The position numbers and the translations under genes are program-made. From DATBLZ01 sp036555065 (lineage in GTDB: Bacteria > Pseudomonadota > Gammaproteobacteria > Steroidobacterales > Rariloculaceae), in contig DATBLZ010000028.1 in NCBI GenBank assembly GCA_036555065.1, positions 1-64,000 on the forward strand: a stretch of DNA of 64,000 nt, given 5' to 3'. Positions within the stretch are counted from its first letter, which is position 1. Each line of letters begins with the position of its first letter. Shown in pieces: positions 49,859 to 58,314 of this stretch. The notes under the pieces were generated by a model that saw nothing but the letters and a program-made list of their open reading frames with translations, did not search any database and was not told where the DNA came from.

Positions 49859-51685
49859 ATGTGGGTTCTTGTGTCGCGAGCTTGTCTTGCAGCGGCGGTT
49901 CTCGTGCTCGCGGCGGGTTCCGCCGCCGCGCAGCAGACCGTGCCCGCAGTCTCGCCGGCTTTCTCGGCGGACGAGCTCACGGCGTGGCCGACCGACGGCT
50001 GGATCACGAACGGCGGCAACGTCTACAACCAGCGCTATTCGCCGCTCACGCAGATCAATCGCGACAACGTCGCCGCGCTCAAGCCCCGCTGGCGCACGAG
50101 CTTGAATGGCTCGGGCACGGACAGCAAGTACTCGGGTCAGGCGCAGCCGCTCGTGTATGCAGGTGTCATCTATATTCCGACGGGCGCGAACGACGTGTTC
50201 GCGATCGACGTCGAGAGCGGTGACATCCTCTGGACGCATGAAGCGAATCTCGATCCCGAAATCACGGCCATCTGTTGCGGCTGGATGAGCCGCGGCGTCG
50301 CGATGGGCGGCGGCAGAATCTACTCCGGCCAGCTCGACGGCAAGCTCGTCGCGCTCGATCAAGCAACGGGCGAGGTCGTCTGGTCCGTGCAGGCGGAGCA
50401 GAACGACGAGGGCTTCAGCATCACGGCCGCGCCGCTCTATTACGACGGCCTCGTGATCACGGGCTTCGCGGGCGGCGATCGTGCGAGCCGTGGCCGCGTG
50501 AAAGCGTTCAACGCCGCGACCGGCGCGCTCGTCTGGACGTTCTACACGATCCCGGGACCCGGCGAACTCGGACACGACACCTGGCCCGATTACAACGATG
50601 CGTGGGAGTACGGCGGCGCGGCCGTTTGGCAGACGCCGGCCGTCGATCCGAGCTTAAGTCTCGTCTATTTCTCGACCGGCAACCCCGGTCCCGATCTCAA
50701 TGGCTCAGTGCGGCCCGGCGACAATCTTTTCAGCGTCTCGATCGTCGCGATCGACGCGAAAACCGGCGCGTACCGCTGGCACTTCCAGCAGGTGCACCAC
50801 GACCTCTGGGACTATGACGCGCCGAATCCCGTGATCTTGTTCGACGCCGAATACGACGGGCGTATGCGCAAAGGCATCGTCGAGGTCGGTAAAACCGGCT
50901 ACGTCTATATCCTCGACCGCGAAACCGGCGAGCCGCTCGTCGGCATCGAGGAGCGACCGGTGCCGCAGGAGCCACGCCAGGCGACGTCGCCGACGCAACC
51001 GTATCCGCTCGGTGACGAGATCGTGCCGCACGAGATCGACATCCCGTTCGAGGGCTTCGATCCCGTCAATCAAGGGCGGATCTTCACGCCGTTCTGGGAC
51101 AAGCCGGTTATCGTGAAGCCGCTCGCGACCGGCGGCGCAAACTGGCCGCCGAGCTCGTACGATCCCGAGACGAATATCTTCTATGTCTGCGCGCACGACG
51201 GCGCCGCCGCGTACTCGACGACCGAAGGCGGCGCCGAGTGGGAAATGCCGACGCCGGGCGGACGCTACTTCGGCGGCGAGTACACGCGCTCGGGCGCGCC
51301 TCGCCGCGGCATCTTCGCGGCCGTCGATCTCAAGACGAACCGTCTCGCGTGGCGCCGACAGTGGACCGAGATGTGCTACGCGGGCTCGATCGTCACACGC
51401 GGCGGCTTGGTTTTCGTCGGCCGGAACGACGGCCGTTTCACGGCGCTCGACAAGGCGAACGGGAATTTGCTCTGGGAGTTCCAGACCGACGCAGGTATTC
51501 ATGCGGCCGCGAGCACGTTCGAGCACGAGGGCCAACAGTATGTCGTTGCCCTGTCCGCGGGCTCGTTCTTCCCGGACACGAAGCGCGGCGACAGTGTCTG
51601 GCTCTTCTCGCTCGAGGGCGGCTTCGAGCCGAGCGGCGGGAGCTCCGGTCGCTCGGGCGACTCAGTAGATACGCTCACGCACTAG
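49859..51685 (+). CDS. PQQ-dependent alcohol dehydrogenase, Asp-Tyr-Asp metal motif
   Basis: A 608-residue exported quinoprotein (signal peptide 1-24). The vicinal pair Cys139-Cys140 (AICCGWMSRG) that stacks on PQQ is present. The catalytic Asp318 is followed by Tyr319-Asp320 (HHDLWDYDAPNP); the extra Asp at +2 predicts lanthanide rather than calcium. Other motifs: GNVYNQRYSPLTQIN, FAGGDRASRGRVKAFNAATG, RPGDNLFSVSIVAIDAKTG, GGANWPPSSYDPETN. There is no C-terminal cytochrome domain, so an external c-type cytochrome is needed. It ends with a Gly/Ser-rich tail. The next gene starts 20 bases later on the same strand. Confidence 0.9.
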   Translation: MWVLVSRACLAAAVLVLAAGSAAAQQTVPAVSPAFSADELTAWPTDGWITNGGNVYNQRYSPLTQINRDNVAALKPRWRTSLNGSGTDSKYSGQAQPLVYAGVIYIPTGANDVFAIDVESGDILWTHEANLDPEITAICCGWMSRGVAMGGGRIYSGQLDGKLVALDQATGEVVWSVQAEQNDEGFSITAAPLYYDGLVITGFAGGDRASRGRVKAFNAATGALVWTFYTIPGPGELGHDTWPDYNDAWEYGGAAVWQTPAVDPSLSLVYFSTGNPGPDLNGSVRPGDNLFSVSIVAIDAKTGAYRWHFQQVHHDLWDYDAPNPVILFDAEYDGRMRKGIVEVGKTGYVYILDRETGEPLVGIEERPVPQEPRQATSPTQPYPLGDEIVPHEIDIPFEGFDPVNQGRIFTPFWDKPVIVKPLATGGANWPPSSYDPETNIFYVCAHDGAAAYSTTEGGAEWEMPTPGGRYFGGEYTRSGAPRRGIFAAVDLKTNRLAWRRQWTEMCYAGSIVTRGGLVFVGRNDGRFTALDKANGNLLWEFQTDAGIHAAASTFEHEGQQYVVALSAGSFFPDTKRGDSVWLFSLEGGFEPSGGSSGRSGDSVDTLTH

Positions 51686-51705
51686 CACGGCGCACGGAGG
51701 CACTA

Positions 51706-52290
51706 ATGGGTAAGCTCGGCATCCTGCTTGTAATGATTCTCGCCGCGACGCCGTCAGCCGCCAAGGAAGACTTCATCGCCTCGCCGTGGCGTGTCGACCT
51801 GGCCGCGGCGTTCGCGAAAGGTCATGGCGTCGTGCTGATGAGCGCCGGAGCCGCTACACCGTGTAAGGGCGGTTTGATGACCTATCTTTCGCTGAACACG
51901 AAACGTGCGGGCAAGGAAGGGCGGCGCTCGGCACGCGGGATTCCGCAAATGCCAATCAACGCCGGGATATTCGAGAGCAATTTCCCCGATCACCACGGTT
52001 TCGTCTTCGCTTTCGGGCTCAGCCCAGGCGAGTATCAGTTCGAGCACTACATCATCAACTTGGTTGCCAGCCTTTCGGGAGATCCGATAGCGACGTTCAA
52101 GGTCGAACCGGGCAAGGTCGTATATATCGGCGAGCTGTTCATGACACGCTCCTGCGACATTAGAGGTGTCGCGTACGATGTCAGGGGTTCGCTGCAGCGC
52201 GATCTCGCGATCGCGCTTGCACAGAATCCCGGATTCGAGGGAGTCGAGGTGAGCACGCAGCTGATGACACTCGAGCCTTTCCGCCGCTGA
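51706..52290 (+). CDS. Exported protein of unknown function
   Basis: A 194-residue protein with a signal peptide (MGKLGILLVMILAATPSAAKE). The mature part is a mixed beta fold with PGEYQFEHYIINLVASLSG and VEPGKVVYIGELFMTRSCDI, reminiscent of DUF2846-like proteins in which a lipid-attached or membrane-linked beta sandwich carries the phrase PGKVVYIGE. The family was not identified with certainty. CGGAGG lies 5 bases ahead of the ATG. It follows the PQQ dehydrogenase gene by 20 bases and could be cotranscribed with it. Confidence 0.62.
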   Translation: MGKLGILLVMILAATPSAAKEDFIASPWRVDLAAAFAKGHGVVLMSAGAATPCKGGLMTYLSLNTKRAGKEGRRSARGIPQMPINAGIFESNFPDHHGFVFAFGLSPGEYQFEHYIINLVASLSGDPIATFKVEPGKVVYIGELFMTRSCDIRGVAYDVRGSLQRDLAIALAQNPGFEGVEVSTQLMTLEPFRR

Positions 52291-52366
52291 GGTGACGGCA
52301 AGTCGACAGACGCGAACGCCGGGGTCGATAGGCTCCAATCTCGACTATCTCTCCACTTGCCTGTCA

Positions 52367-52385
52367 CATCTTGACAATCAAGATG
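52367..52385 (+). promoter_or_regulatory. PadR-type palindromic operator overlapping a -35 box
   Basis: A perfect inverted repeat CATCTTGA-CAA-TCAAGATG at 52367-52385, 41 bases upstream of the PadR-family gene. It contains TTGACA (52371-52376), a consensus -35; a weak GATCGT lies 17 bases further on as -10. PadR repressors bind palindromes at their own promoters. Confidence 0.65.
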
Positions 52386-52425
52386 AGAACCGCGATCGTG
52401 GCCGCACCGACCCTGCGGAGGCTCG

Positions 52426-52761
52426 ATGACAGAGCCCAACACAGACCTCATCCAAGGCACGCTCGATATGCTGATCTTGAGGACGCTGAGCGTAGCGTCG
52501 ATGCACGGCTACGGCATCGCGCGGCGCATCGAGCAGATCTCGCGCGGCGTGTTCAAGGTGAATCCCGGGTCACTCCTCACGGCGCTCCATCGGCTCGAGC
52601 GCGCGGGGTGGCTGGACGCGAAATGGCGCGACACCGATAACTCACGGCGCGCCAAGTACTACTCGCTGACGGCAGCGGGCCGGACACAGCTCGAAGTCGA
52701 GACCGAATCGTGGCAGCGGCGCATGACCGCTATGTCGCGGCTCCTCAAGGCAGAGGCTTGA
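52426..52761 (+). CDS. PadR-family transcriptional regulator
   Basis: A 111-residue winged-helix repressor. LIQGTLDMLILRTLSVASMHGYGIARRIEQ is the usual PadR N-terminus, followed by the wing (GSLLTALHRLERAGWLDAKWRDTDNSRRAKYYSLTAAGR) and a short C-terminal dimerisation helix ending LLKAEA. This short type regularly precedes ADOP permease genes and is thought to control them in response to the exported compound. The downstream permease starts 4 bases after its stop. Confidence 0.9.
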   Translation: MTEPNTDLIQGTLDMLILRTLSVASMHGYGIARRIEQISRGVFKVNPGSLLTALHRLERAGWLDAKWRDTDNSRRAKYYSLTAAGRTQLEVETESWQRRMTAMSRLLKAEA

Positions 52762-52765
52762 GCGC

Positions 52766-55444
52766 ATGTCGTTGTGGCGCCAAGTTGCCCGAGGCCTCCG
52801 CACGCTGACACATCGTGCGAGTGTCGACGACGAGATCGACGAAGAGGTTCGCGACTACTATGAGCGCGCCCGCGCCGATCTAGTTAAGCAGGGGCACTCG
52901 CCGCAAGAAGCTGCGCGCGTCGCGCGGCAGCAGCTCGGCGACATCGGGCGAGCTCGCGAAGAGTTGCGCTCGTACGGGTGGGAAAACGTGGCCGAGGCGA
53001 TTCTCATCGACTTGCGGCATGCGCTACGCCGGTTGCGGCAGAGCCCTGGTTTTGCCGCGACCGCGATCGGGACCCTCGCGCTCGGCATCGGCGCGACGAC
53101 GGCGATCGTGAGCGCGCTGTGGCCGATTCTGGTCGAGCCGCTGCCGTACCCAGAAGCGGATCGGATCGTCATGCTCACCGGCCGCACGCCTGACGGCGCG
53201 GGGTTGGAGACGGCGTACGGCACGTACATAGAAGTTGCGGCTCGCAGCCGCTCGTTCGAGGGTCTCGCAGTCGCCCAACGTTGGGGAGCTGTGATCGCCG
53301 GCGACGGTGAGTCGGAGCTACTCGCCGGGGACCGAGTGACGGCGGATTACTTCCGCGTGTTGGGCATGTCACCTGCAGTCGGACGCAACTTCGAGGCCAG
53401 CGACGAGACCGTTGGCGGTCCGCAATTTGTAATCGTCAGCGACGCGCTTGCGAGGCGGCGATTCGAAAGCGCGCGCGCAGCGGTGAATCAAACCATTCGC
53501 CTCGGCGGCGTGCCGCACACGGTCATCGGGGTCATGCCGCCCGGCTTCGAGAACGTGCTCGCGCCCGCGTCCGAGGTGTGGTCGGCGATGCAGTTCCGCG
53601 CGCAGGCGCCATTCCAGTCGGGGGAATGGGGCAATCAGTTGCGCATGATCGGACGGCTCGAGACCGGCGTCTCGATCGAGCAAGCGCGCGATGACCTCGC
53701 GGCCATCGGCGCCTCGCGAGTCGAGGAGTTTCCACGACCGGAGTGGGCGTTGATGGAGCGGGGGCTTGCCATCGAGTCGTTGCAGGGTTCGGTGACCAGC
53801 AACGCCCGGCCCGTGCTGCTCGCGATCTTCGGCGCGGTGCTGCTCATGCTCGTGATCGCGTGCGCGAACGTGACGAACCTGCTGCTCGCGCGCAGCGTCG
53901 CGCGACGCAGCGAGCTCGCCGTGCGTGCAACCCTCGGCGCCGGACGCGGCCGGCTCGTTCGCCAGCTGCTCACGGAAAGCTTGCTGCTCGCCGTGGTCGG
54001 CGGAGTGCTCGGCTTAGGCCTAGCCCTCGCCGGTATTCGCGGCATCGTTGCGCTCGCTCCCACAGACCTTCCACGCATCGACGCGATTCGTCTCGACACA
54101 TCGGCGTTCCTGTTGGCGCTCGCGATCACCACACTCGTCGGGCTCGCGGTCGGCCTCATCCCGGCGCTCCGGGGTGCGCGGCCCGACTTGCGCGCCGACC
54201 TGCACTCGCGCGGGCGCGCAGGCGGCTCGCATCATCTATTGCGGCGCAGCCTCGTCGTCACCGAAGTCGCCCTCGCGTTGGTGCTCTTGACGAGCGCCGG
54301 CCTTTTACTCAGAAGCGTGGATCGGCTCTTGTCGACGGCGCCGGGCTTCGATGCGTCGAACGTGCTCACGGTGCAGATCGATGCGACGGACCTGCGCTAC
54401 GAGTCGGTAACGTGCTGCTGGGTCGCGCAGGAAAGAAGCTCGGATGCGCTGCTCCAGGTTTTTCAGTCGGCGCTCGACGCCGTTCGCGCCGTTCCCGGCG
54501 TCGAGAGCGCAGCGTTCACGACGCAGTTACCTCTTTCGGGCGACAACGATATTTACGGGGTGCAGTTCGAGTCTGAAACACGACCCTACGCGGCCCTGCG
54601 TTACATCGTGACGCCCGATTGGTTCACGACGATGGGTATCCCGCTTCTCGACGGGCGCTTGCTCGAGGCCGGGGATCGGCCCGGGGCTCCGGAAGCCATC
54701 GTTTTGAGCGAGTCGTTCGCGAAGAGTCGGTTCGGCGATCGCAGCCCGATCGGTGAACGCTTACGCATCGGACCCGAGAACTTCGAGCCGAATCGGCCGT
54801 GGGACGTGGTCGTCGGCGTCGTCGGAGACGTCAAGCAAACCTCGCTCGGTCTCGACTCGCCCGAGGCGGTCTACGTCGCGCTCGGACAATGGGTGTGGGT
54901 CGACCTCGATCAATCGCTTGTCGTCCGCACGCAAGGCGATCCCGCTCTGCTCGTGCCCGCGATCAGGCAGGCCCTTGGATCCGTCAGCGCCGACGTCGCC
55001 ATCGCGCGCGTCGCGACTATGGAAGCTCTCGTAGCAGCGTCCGAAGCCGATCGACGTTTCGTGCTGCAGGTCATCGCGATCTTTGCGGTCGCAGCGCTCG
55101 TGCTGGCGGCCCTCGGGCTCTATGGCGTGATCGCCGGCAGCGTCGCGGAGCGCACGCGCGAGATCGGGTTGCGCTCGGCGCTCGGTGCCACGCGCGCCGA
55201 CATTCTCTCGCTCATCGTGCGGCAGGGGATGACGCTCGCAGCACTCGGCGTCGTGATCGGCCTCGCCGGCGCGGCGGCGGCCACGCGTGGCCTGACGACG
55301 CTGCTTTATGAAGTCACGGCACTCGATCCACTCACCTACGGAGGCGTGGTCGTGCTGCTCGCTGCAGTGTCGGCGGCAGCTTGTTGGGTGCCGGCGTCGC
55401 GGGCGGCACGCATCGATCCAACGGCCGCGTTGCGGGCCGAGTAG
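52766..55444 (+). CDS. ADOP-type FtsX/MacB-like permease, PadR-linked
   Basis: An 892-residue membrane protein. The first 80 residues are a cytosolic helical domain (RQVARGLRTLTHRASVDDEIDEEVRDYYERA, ARQQLGDIGRAREELR) found only in ADOP permeases. Then come the first helix (GFAATAIGTLALGIGATTAIVSAL), a MacB_PCD domain, helices with LLMLVIACANVTNLLLARSVARRSELAVRATLGAGRGRL, a second periplasmic domain and three last helices with REIGLRSALGATRADI. Relatives pair with MacB-like ATPases encoded elsewhere. It is longer than the paralogue at 38960 because that one lacks the N-terminal domain. Confidence 0.88.
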   Translation: MSLWRQVARGLRTLTHRASVDDEIDEEVRDYYERARADLVKQGHSPQEAARVARQQLGDIGRAREELRSYGWENVAEAILIDLRHALRRLRQSPGFAATAIGTLALGIGATTAIVSALWPILVEPLPYPEADRIVMLTGRTPDGAGLETAYGTYIEVAARSRSFEGLAVAQRWGAVIAGDGESELLAGDRVTADYFRVLGMSPAVGRNFEASDETVGGPQFVIVSDALARRRFESARAAVNQTIRLGGVPHTVIGVMPPGFENVLAPASEVWSAMQFRAQAPFQSGEWGNQLRMIGRLETGVSIEQARDDLAAIGASRVEEFPRPEWALMERGLAIESLQGSVTSNARPVLLAIFGAVLLMLVIACANVTNLLLARSVARRSELAVRATLGAGRGRLVRQLLTESLLLAVVGGVLGLGLALAGIRGIVALAPTDLPRIDAIRLDTSAFLLALAITTLVGLAVGLIPALRGARPDLRADLHSRGRAGGSHHLLRRSLVVTEVALALVLLTSAGLLLRSVDRLLSTAPGFDASNVLTVQIDATDLRYESVTCCWVAQERSSDALLQVFQSALDAVRAVPGVESAAFTTQLPLSGDNDIYGVQFESETRPYAALRYIVTPDWFTTMGIPLLDGRLLEAGDRPGAPEAIVLSESFAKSRFGDRSPIGERLRIGPENFEPNRPWDVVVGVVGDVKQTSLGLDSPEAVYVALGQWVWVDLDQSLVVRTQGDPALLVPAIRQALGSVSADVAIARVATMEALVAASEADRRFVLQVIAIFAVAALVLAALGLYGVIAGSVAERTREIGLRSALGATRADILSLIVRQGMTLAALGVVIGLAGAAAATRGLTTLLYEVTALDPLTYGGVVVLLAAVSAAACWVPASRAARIDPTAALRAE

Positions 55445-55463
55445 CCGTCGCGAAGCTTCCCGG

Positions 55464-55496
55464 CGGGAAGGATTCCCGTTCTCGCGTGTATATATT
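55464..55496 (+). promoter_or_regulatory. Candidate promoter of the secretin-like/ECF operon
   Basis: A palindrome CGGGAA-GGA-TTCCCG (55464-55478) contains GGAA, the core of an ECF -35. CGTGT (55485-55489) could be an ECF -10, though the spacing of about 14 bases is short. TATATT (55491-55496) could serve sigma-70. Start codon at 55527. Low certainty. Confidence 0.3.
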
Positions 55497-55526
55497 GGTG
55501 TTACGCGATTAAACGGGAGTACCGCC

Positions 55527-56270
55527 ATGTCGAAGATTCATCCTGCCCTAGGTTGCCTCGGTCTCTTGCTCGCCGCGAACGCGTCGGCGGAGATCAGGAC
55601 CTACGACGTCGACTTCAAGTATCAGCAAGAGGTTTACGGGGCCTTAGTACACCTCTTGAATGTCGACCCCGGCATCTCCGCGCCGGCGGGTCTTGCGTAC
55701 GGCCGGCTACAGCTCTTACCGACGGGCCAAATCGTCGTCGATACGGCGCCCGAAACGCACGCGCAGATCGAAGAGCTGCTCGCGGCAATCAGGGAACGAC
55801 AAACCGACGCGACGCCGCGCGTGACGTTTCGGTACTGGGCCGTGCTCGGCACGAGCGCGGACAACCAGCCCGGAAACCCGCCGCCGCCAATTTTGAATGA
55901 AGTACTCGCCGAGCTCAGGCGCGTGCACGGCGACTTGGCTTTTCGCGTGCTCGGGACGGCGAGTCTCGTCACCGAATCAGGCCAAGAGGGCGAGGTCGCG
56001 AGCGAGCCGCTGGGCGCGAAACAGCGGGTCTACGTTCAAGAGCAAACCGCAAGCGCGGTGATCGAATTGAATTACGTCGAGCGCACTGTCCCGACGCGCA
56101 TCGAGCCAAACCCGCGGGCCTTCACGACGTTCAGCCCCTATGAAGGGAAAATCGCTTTGAACGTGAGCCTAGAGCGCGGTGAGTTCCTCGTGCTCGGTGA
56201 GAGCACGGTTCGGAATCAGCAACTCAACGGAACGCTGTTTTATATCGTCCACTGGCCGGCGGAACAGTAG
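55527..56270 (+). CDS. Exported protein with secretin-N-like domain
   Basis: A 247-residue protein with a signal peptide (MSKIHPALGCLGLLLAANASAE). Residues 24-95 hold YGRLQLLPTGQIVVDTAPETHAQIEELLAAIRE, the beta-strand-helix pattern of secretin N-domains (NolW/N1-type). The rest is a beta-rich domain (VTFRYWAVLGTSAD, GKIALNVSLERGEFLVLGES) without the secretin pore. It precedes the ECF sigma factor by 20 bases on the same strand and may be its regulon member or a periplasmic sensor. GGAG at 55516 is the ribosome site. Confidence 0.68.
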   Translation: MSKIHPALGCLGLLLAANASAEIRTYDVDFKYQQEVYGALVHLLNVDPGISAPAGLAYGRLQLLPTGQIVVDTAPETHAQIEELLAAIRERQTDATPRVTFRYWAVLGTSADNQPGNPPPPILNEVLAELRRVHGDLAFRVLGTASLVTESGQEGEVASEPLGAKQRVYVQEQTASAVIELNYVERTVPTRIEPNPRAFTTFSPYEGKIALNVSLERGEFLVLGESTVRNQQLNGTLFYIVHWPAEQ

Positions 56271-56290
56271 AGTCCGGCGCGGACGCAGCC

Positions 56291-56785
56291 ATGGCTGGCG
56301 TCGACACGACGCAGTGGGTCGAGGTGTATCGCGCGCTCGAGAGGCCGCTGTACAACATCGTGTATCGCGTCATTTGGGATGCCGCCGGCAGTCAGGATAT
56401 CGTTCAAGAGACTTTTCTGCGCTGCTGGCGTCGCAAGGAGGACATTCGCGCCGATGGCTTCAAGGCGTTGCTGTTTCGCACGGCATTGAACCTCGCGAGC
56501 AATCGGCGCCGCCGCGACCGACTGTGGCGGATCACGGGCCTCGCATTGGTCGCCGAGCTTGCCGACGAGCGCGGCGCCGGTGAGCCGATCTCACGGCCCG
56601 TCCGCGAGGCGTTCGCGGCGCTGCCGAAGCCGCTGCGGCACGTGCTGTTGCTGACCGAGATAGCAGGCATGAGCTACGCTGAGGCTGCGGCGACGCTCGG
56701 CGTGGAAGAAGGAACGGTTGGATCGCGCAGGACGCGCGCGCTCTCCCTGCTCCGCGAGCGGCTCGCGGCCGGAGGTGTGTTATGA
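56291..56785 (+). CDS. ECF-type RNA polymerase sigma factor
   Basis: A 164-residue sigma-70 family protein. Region 2 covers about 15-75 with NIVYRVIWDAAGSQDIVQETFLRCWRR, and region 4 covers about 108-155 with PLRHVLLLTEIAGMSYAEAAATLGVEEGTVGSRRTRAL. No region 1 or 3, as expected for ECF factors. The stop overlaps the start of the membrane protein gene by 4 bases, the usual sigma/anti-sigma coupling. Signal and target promoters are unknown. Confidence 0.9.
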   Translation: MAGVDTTQWVEVYRALERPLYNIVYRVIWDAAGSQDIVQETFLRCWRRKEDIRADGFKALLFRTALNLASNRRRRDRLWRITGLALVAELADERGAGEPISRPVREAFAALPKPLRHVLLLTEIAGMSYAEAAATLGVEEGTVGSRRTRALSLLRERLAAGGVL

Positions 56786-57135
56786 GCGAGGATCGAGACG
56801 GATTGTTTAGGCAGCTCGAGCCGCCGCCGGGCGGAGTGGAGCGATTTCGCGCGCGGCTCGACGCGGCCGCAGAGCGCGATCGCGGCCCGCCCTGGCGCTT
56901 AGCCGTTGCAGTTGCTGCGGGCCTCGTGGTCGTCGTCGCGACGCTCGTCGTTCTGAACGATGTGGGCCGAAGCGGCTCGGCCGAGAACCGAGTGGCCGCA
57001 GCCCCCGAGTTCGATCGGCTGCTCGGCCGCCCCCTCAACCATGTCGAGCCGGCCGTCACCCTGAACGATCAGCCGGTCATCCTCGCTGCCGTGCAGAGCG
57101 ATAATCCGAAAGTCCGGATCTACCAAATCCAATAG
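56782..57135 (+). CDS. Single-helix membrane protein, candidate anti-sigma factor
   Basis: A 117-residue protein: a charged cytosolic N-terminus (SEDRDGLFRQLEPPPGGVERFRARLDAAAERD), one transmembrane helix (about 39-58, LAVAVAAGLVVVVATLVVL) and a periplasmic tail of about 55 residues with VTLNDQPVILAAVQSDNPKVRIYQIQ. No zinc HxxxCxxC motif is present, so it is not a ZAS-type anti-sigma. The assignment rests on coupling to the ECF gene and topology. Confidence 0.65.
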   Translation: MSEDRDGLFRQLEPPPGGVERFRARLDAAAERDRGPPWRLAVAVAAGLVVVVATLVVLNDVGRSGSAENRVAAAPEFDRLLGRPLNHVEPAVTLNDQPVILAAVQSDNPKVRIYQIQ

Positions 57136-57174
57136 TCGCGCTGATTGGCGCGGCGCTCAGAGAGAACGTGCGCG

Positions 57175-58314
57175 CTATCGGTCCCTGCCCGTGAACTCGT
57201 ACGTGAGCTCCGTGCACGGCTGCTTCTCGAAGGGCGTCTCCGACAGGAGCACGATATCGGACCCCGTGTATGGCGCGGCCAGATAGACCGGATCTTCGGC
57301 CGTGTACTCGCGCTTGAGCGCAAATGTCGCGGGGTCGAGCGTGAAGCGCTCGGCGACGTGGAGCTGCTCGCTGTTTCGCGTCGGCGGCCTAAGCACGCCG
57401 GCCGCGAAGCCGATCGTGTCGACGACGAGCGTGTCGCCTTCCCAACGGCCGATCGAATGCCCCGCGTTGCTCGGCTCGAGCGTGGCGGGATGCTCAGCGA
57501 ATCCCATGTGAATGCGGCGCGTGAAGCTGTAGAGACCGTAGTCGATGTCGATGACCTTTGCGCCGTCGACGGTCGTCTGCGCGATGCGGTTCACGGGCCA
57601 GTCGAACGTCCAGTCGAAGATGATGCTCGTCGGCTTGCACGAAAGCCGCGGGTTGTCCTCGGGCGACCACATGCGGAACGCGTCCGCGGCGGCCTTGCCG
57701 GCTTCTGTGTACACGGCGGGCGCGGGCGTCGGGTTGCGCGCGCGAATTTGCTCGATCGTGATGCGTCCGGCCGCATAGTCCGCGCGCAGGCTCCGCGGCA
57801 CGAGGTCGCCGCGGCCGCCGGCCGGCGGCACCGTGAGCACGGCTTGCTCGACGGCCCAGTCGCCCGAGATGTTGGGCTCGCCCGACGCGAGGCGCAGCGG
57901 CCGGTTCGAGGTATCGACGGGCGTGCTCGTGAACTGTGCGTTGCGGTCGAGCGCCGGGGCATTGCCGATCGTGACGCTCTCGAGGTAGCACGAGTGCGGA
58001 TCGTCGCGGTGCGGGTGCGCGCGCACATCGACGCGCCGGCCGGCCACGAACTGATCGACCTGCCAGCCGGAACGCTTGATCAGCGTTGCCGCACGCATCT
58101 CGCAACGCATCGCGAACGGTTTGCCGTCGGCATCGACGGTATCGAAGTAGAGATAGGAGTGCGGATTGACGAGATCGAGCTTCGTGAGCGTGCCTGTGTA
58201 ATCGACCCACGTTTCCATCTGGAACAGCCCGAAACCGTGATGCGCGAGCGCCGGGCCGCTGCAAGCGAGCGCGATCGACACGCCGAGAGCGGACTTAGAA
58301 AAACGCGTACTCAT
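57175..58314 (-). CDS. DUF6152 family exported protein (paralogue 1)
   Basis: A 379-residue protein. Signal peptide to about residue 24; cleavage after PALA would leave His-His-Gly as the N-terminus (HHGFGLFQ). The DUF6152 domain is at about 25-120 (TGTLTKLDLVNPHSYLYFD, MRCEMRAATLIKRSGW, DPHSCYLESV). The second half, WAVEQAVL, NPRLSCKPTSIIFDWTFDWPVNRI, SIGRWEGDTLVVDTIGF and ERFTLDPATFALKREYTAEDPVYL, is shared with the paralogue at 59241 and with similar proteins of unknown function. It is the last gene of its operon and overlaps the preceding gene by 4 bases. Confidence 0.82.
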   Translation of the reverse strand: MSTRFSKSALGVSIALACSGPALAHHGFGLFQMETWVDYTGTLTKLDLVNPHSYLYFDTVDADGKPFAMRCEMRAATLIKRSGWQVDQFVAGRRVDVRAHPHRDDPHSCYLESVTIGNAPALDRNAQFTSTPVDTSNRPLRLASGEPNISGDWAVEQAVLTVPPAGGRGDLVPRSLRADYAAGRITIEQIRARNPTPAPAVYTEAGKAAADAFRMWSPEDNPRLSCKPTSIIFDWTFDWPVNRIAQTTVDGAKVIDIDYGLYSFTRRIHMGFAEHPATLEPSNAGHSIGRWEGDTLVVDTIGFAAGVLRPPTRNSEQLHVAERFTLDPATFALKREYTAEDPVYLAAPYTGSDIVLLSETPFEKQPCTELTYEFTGRDR

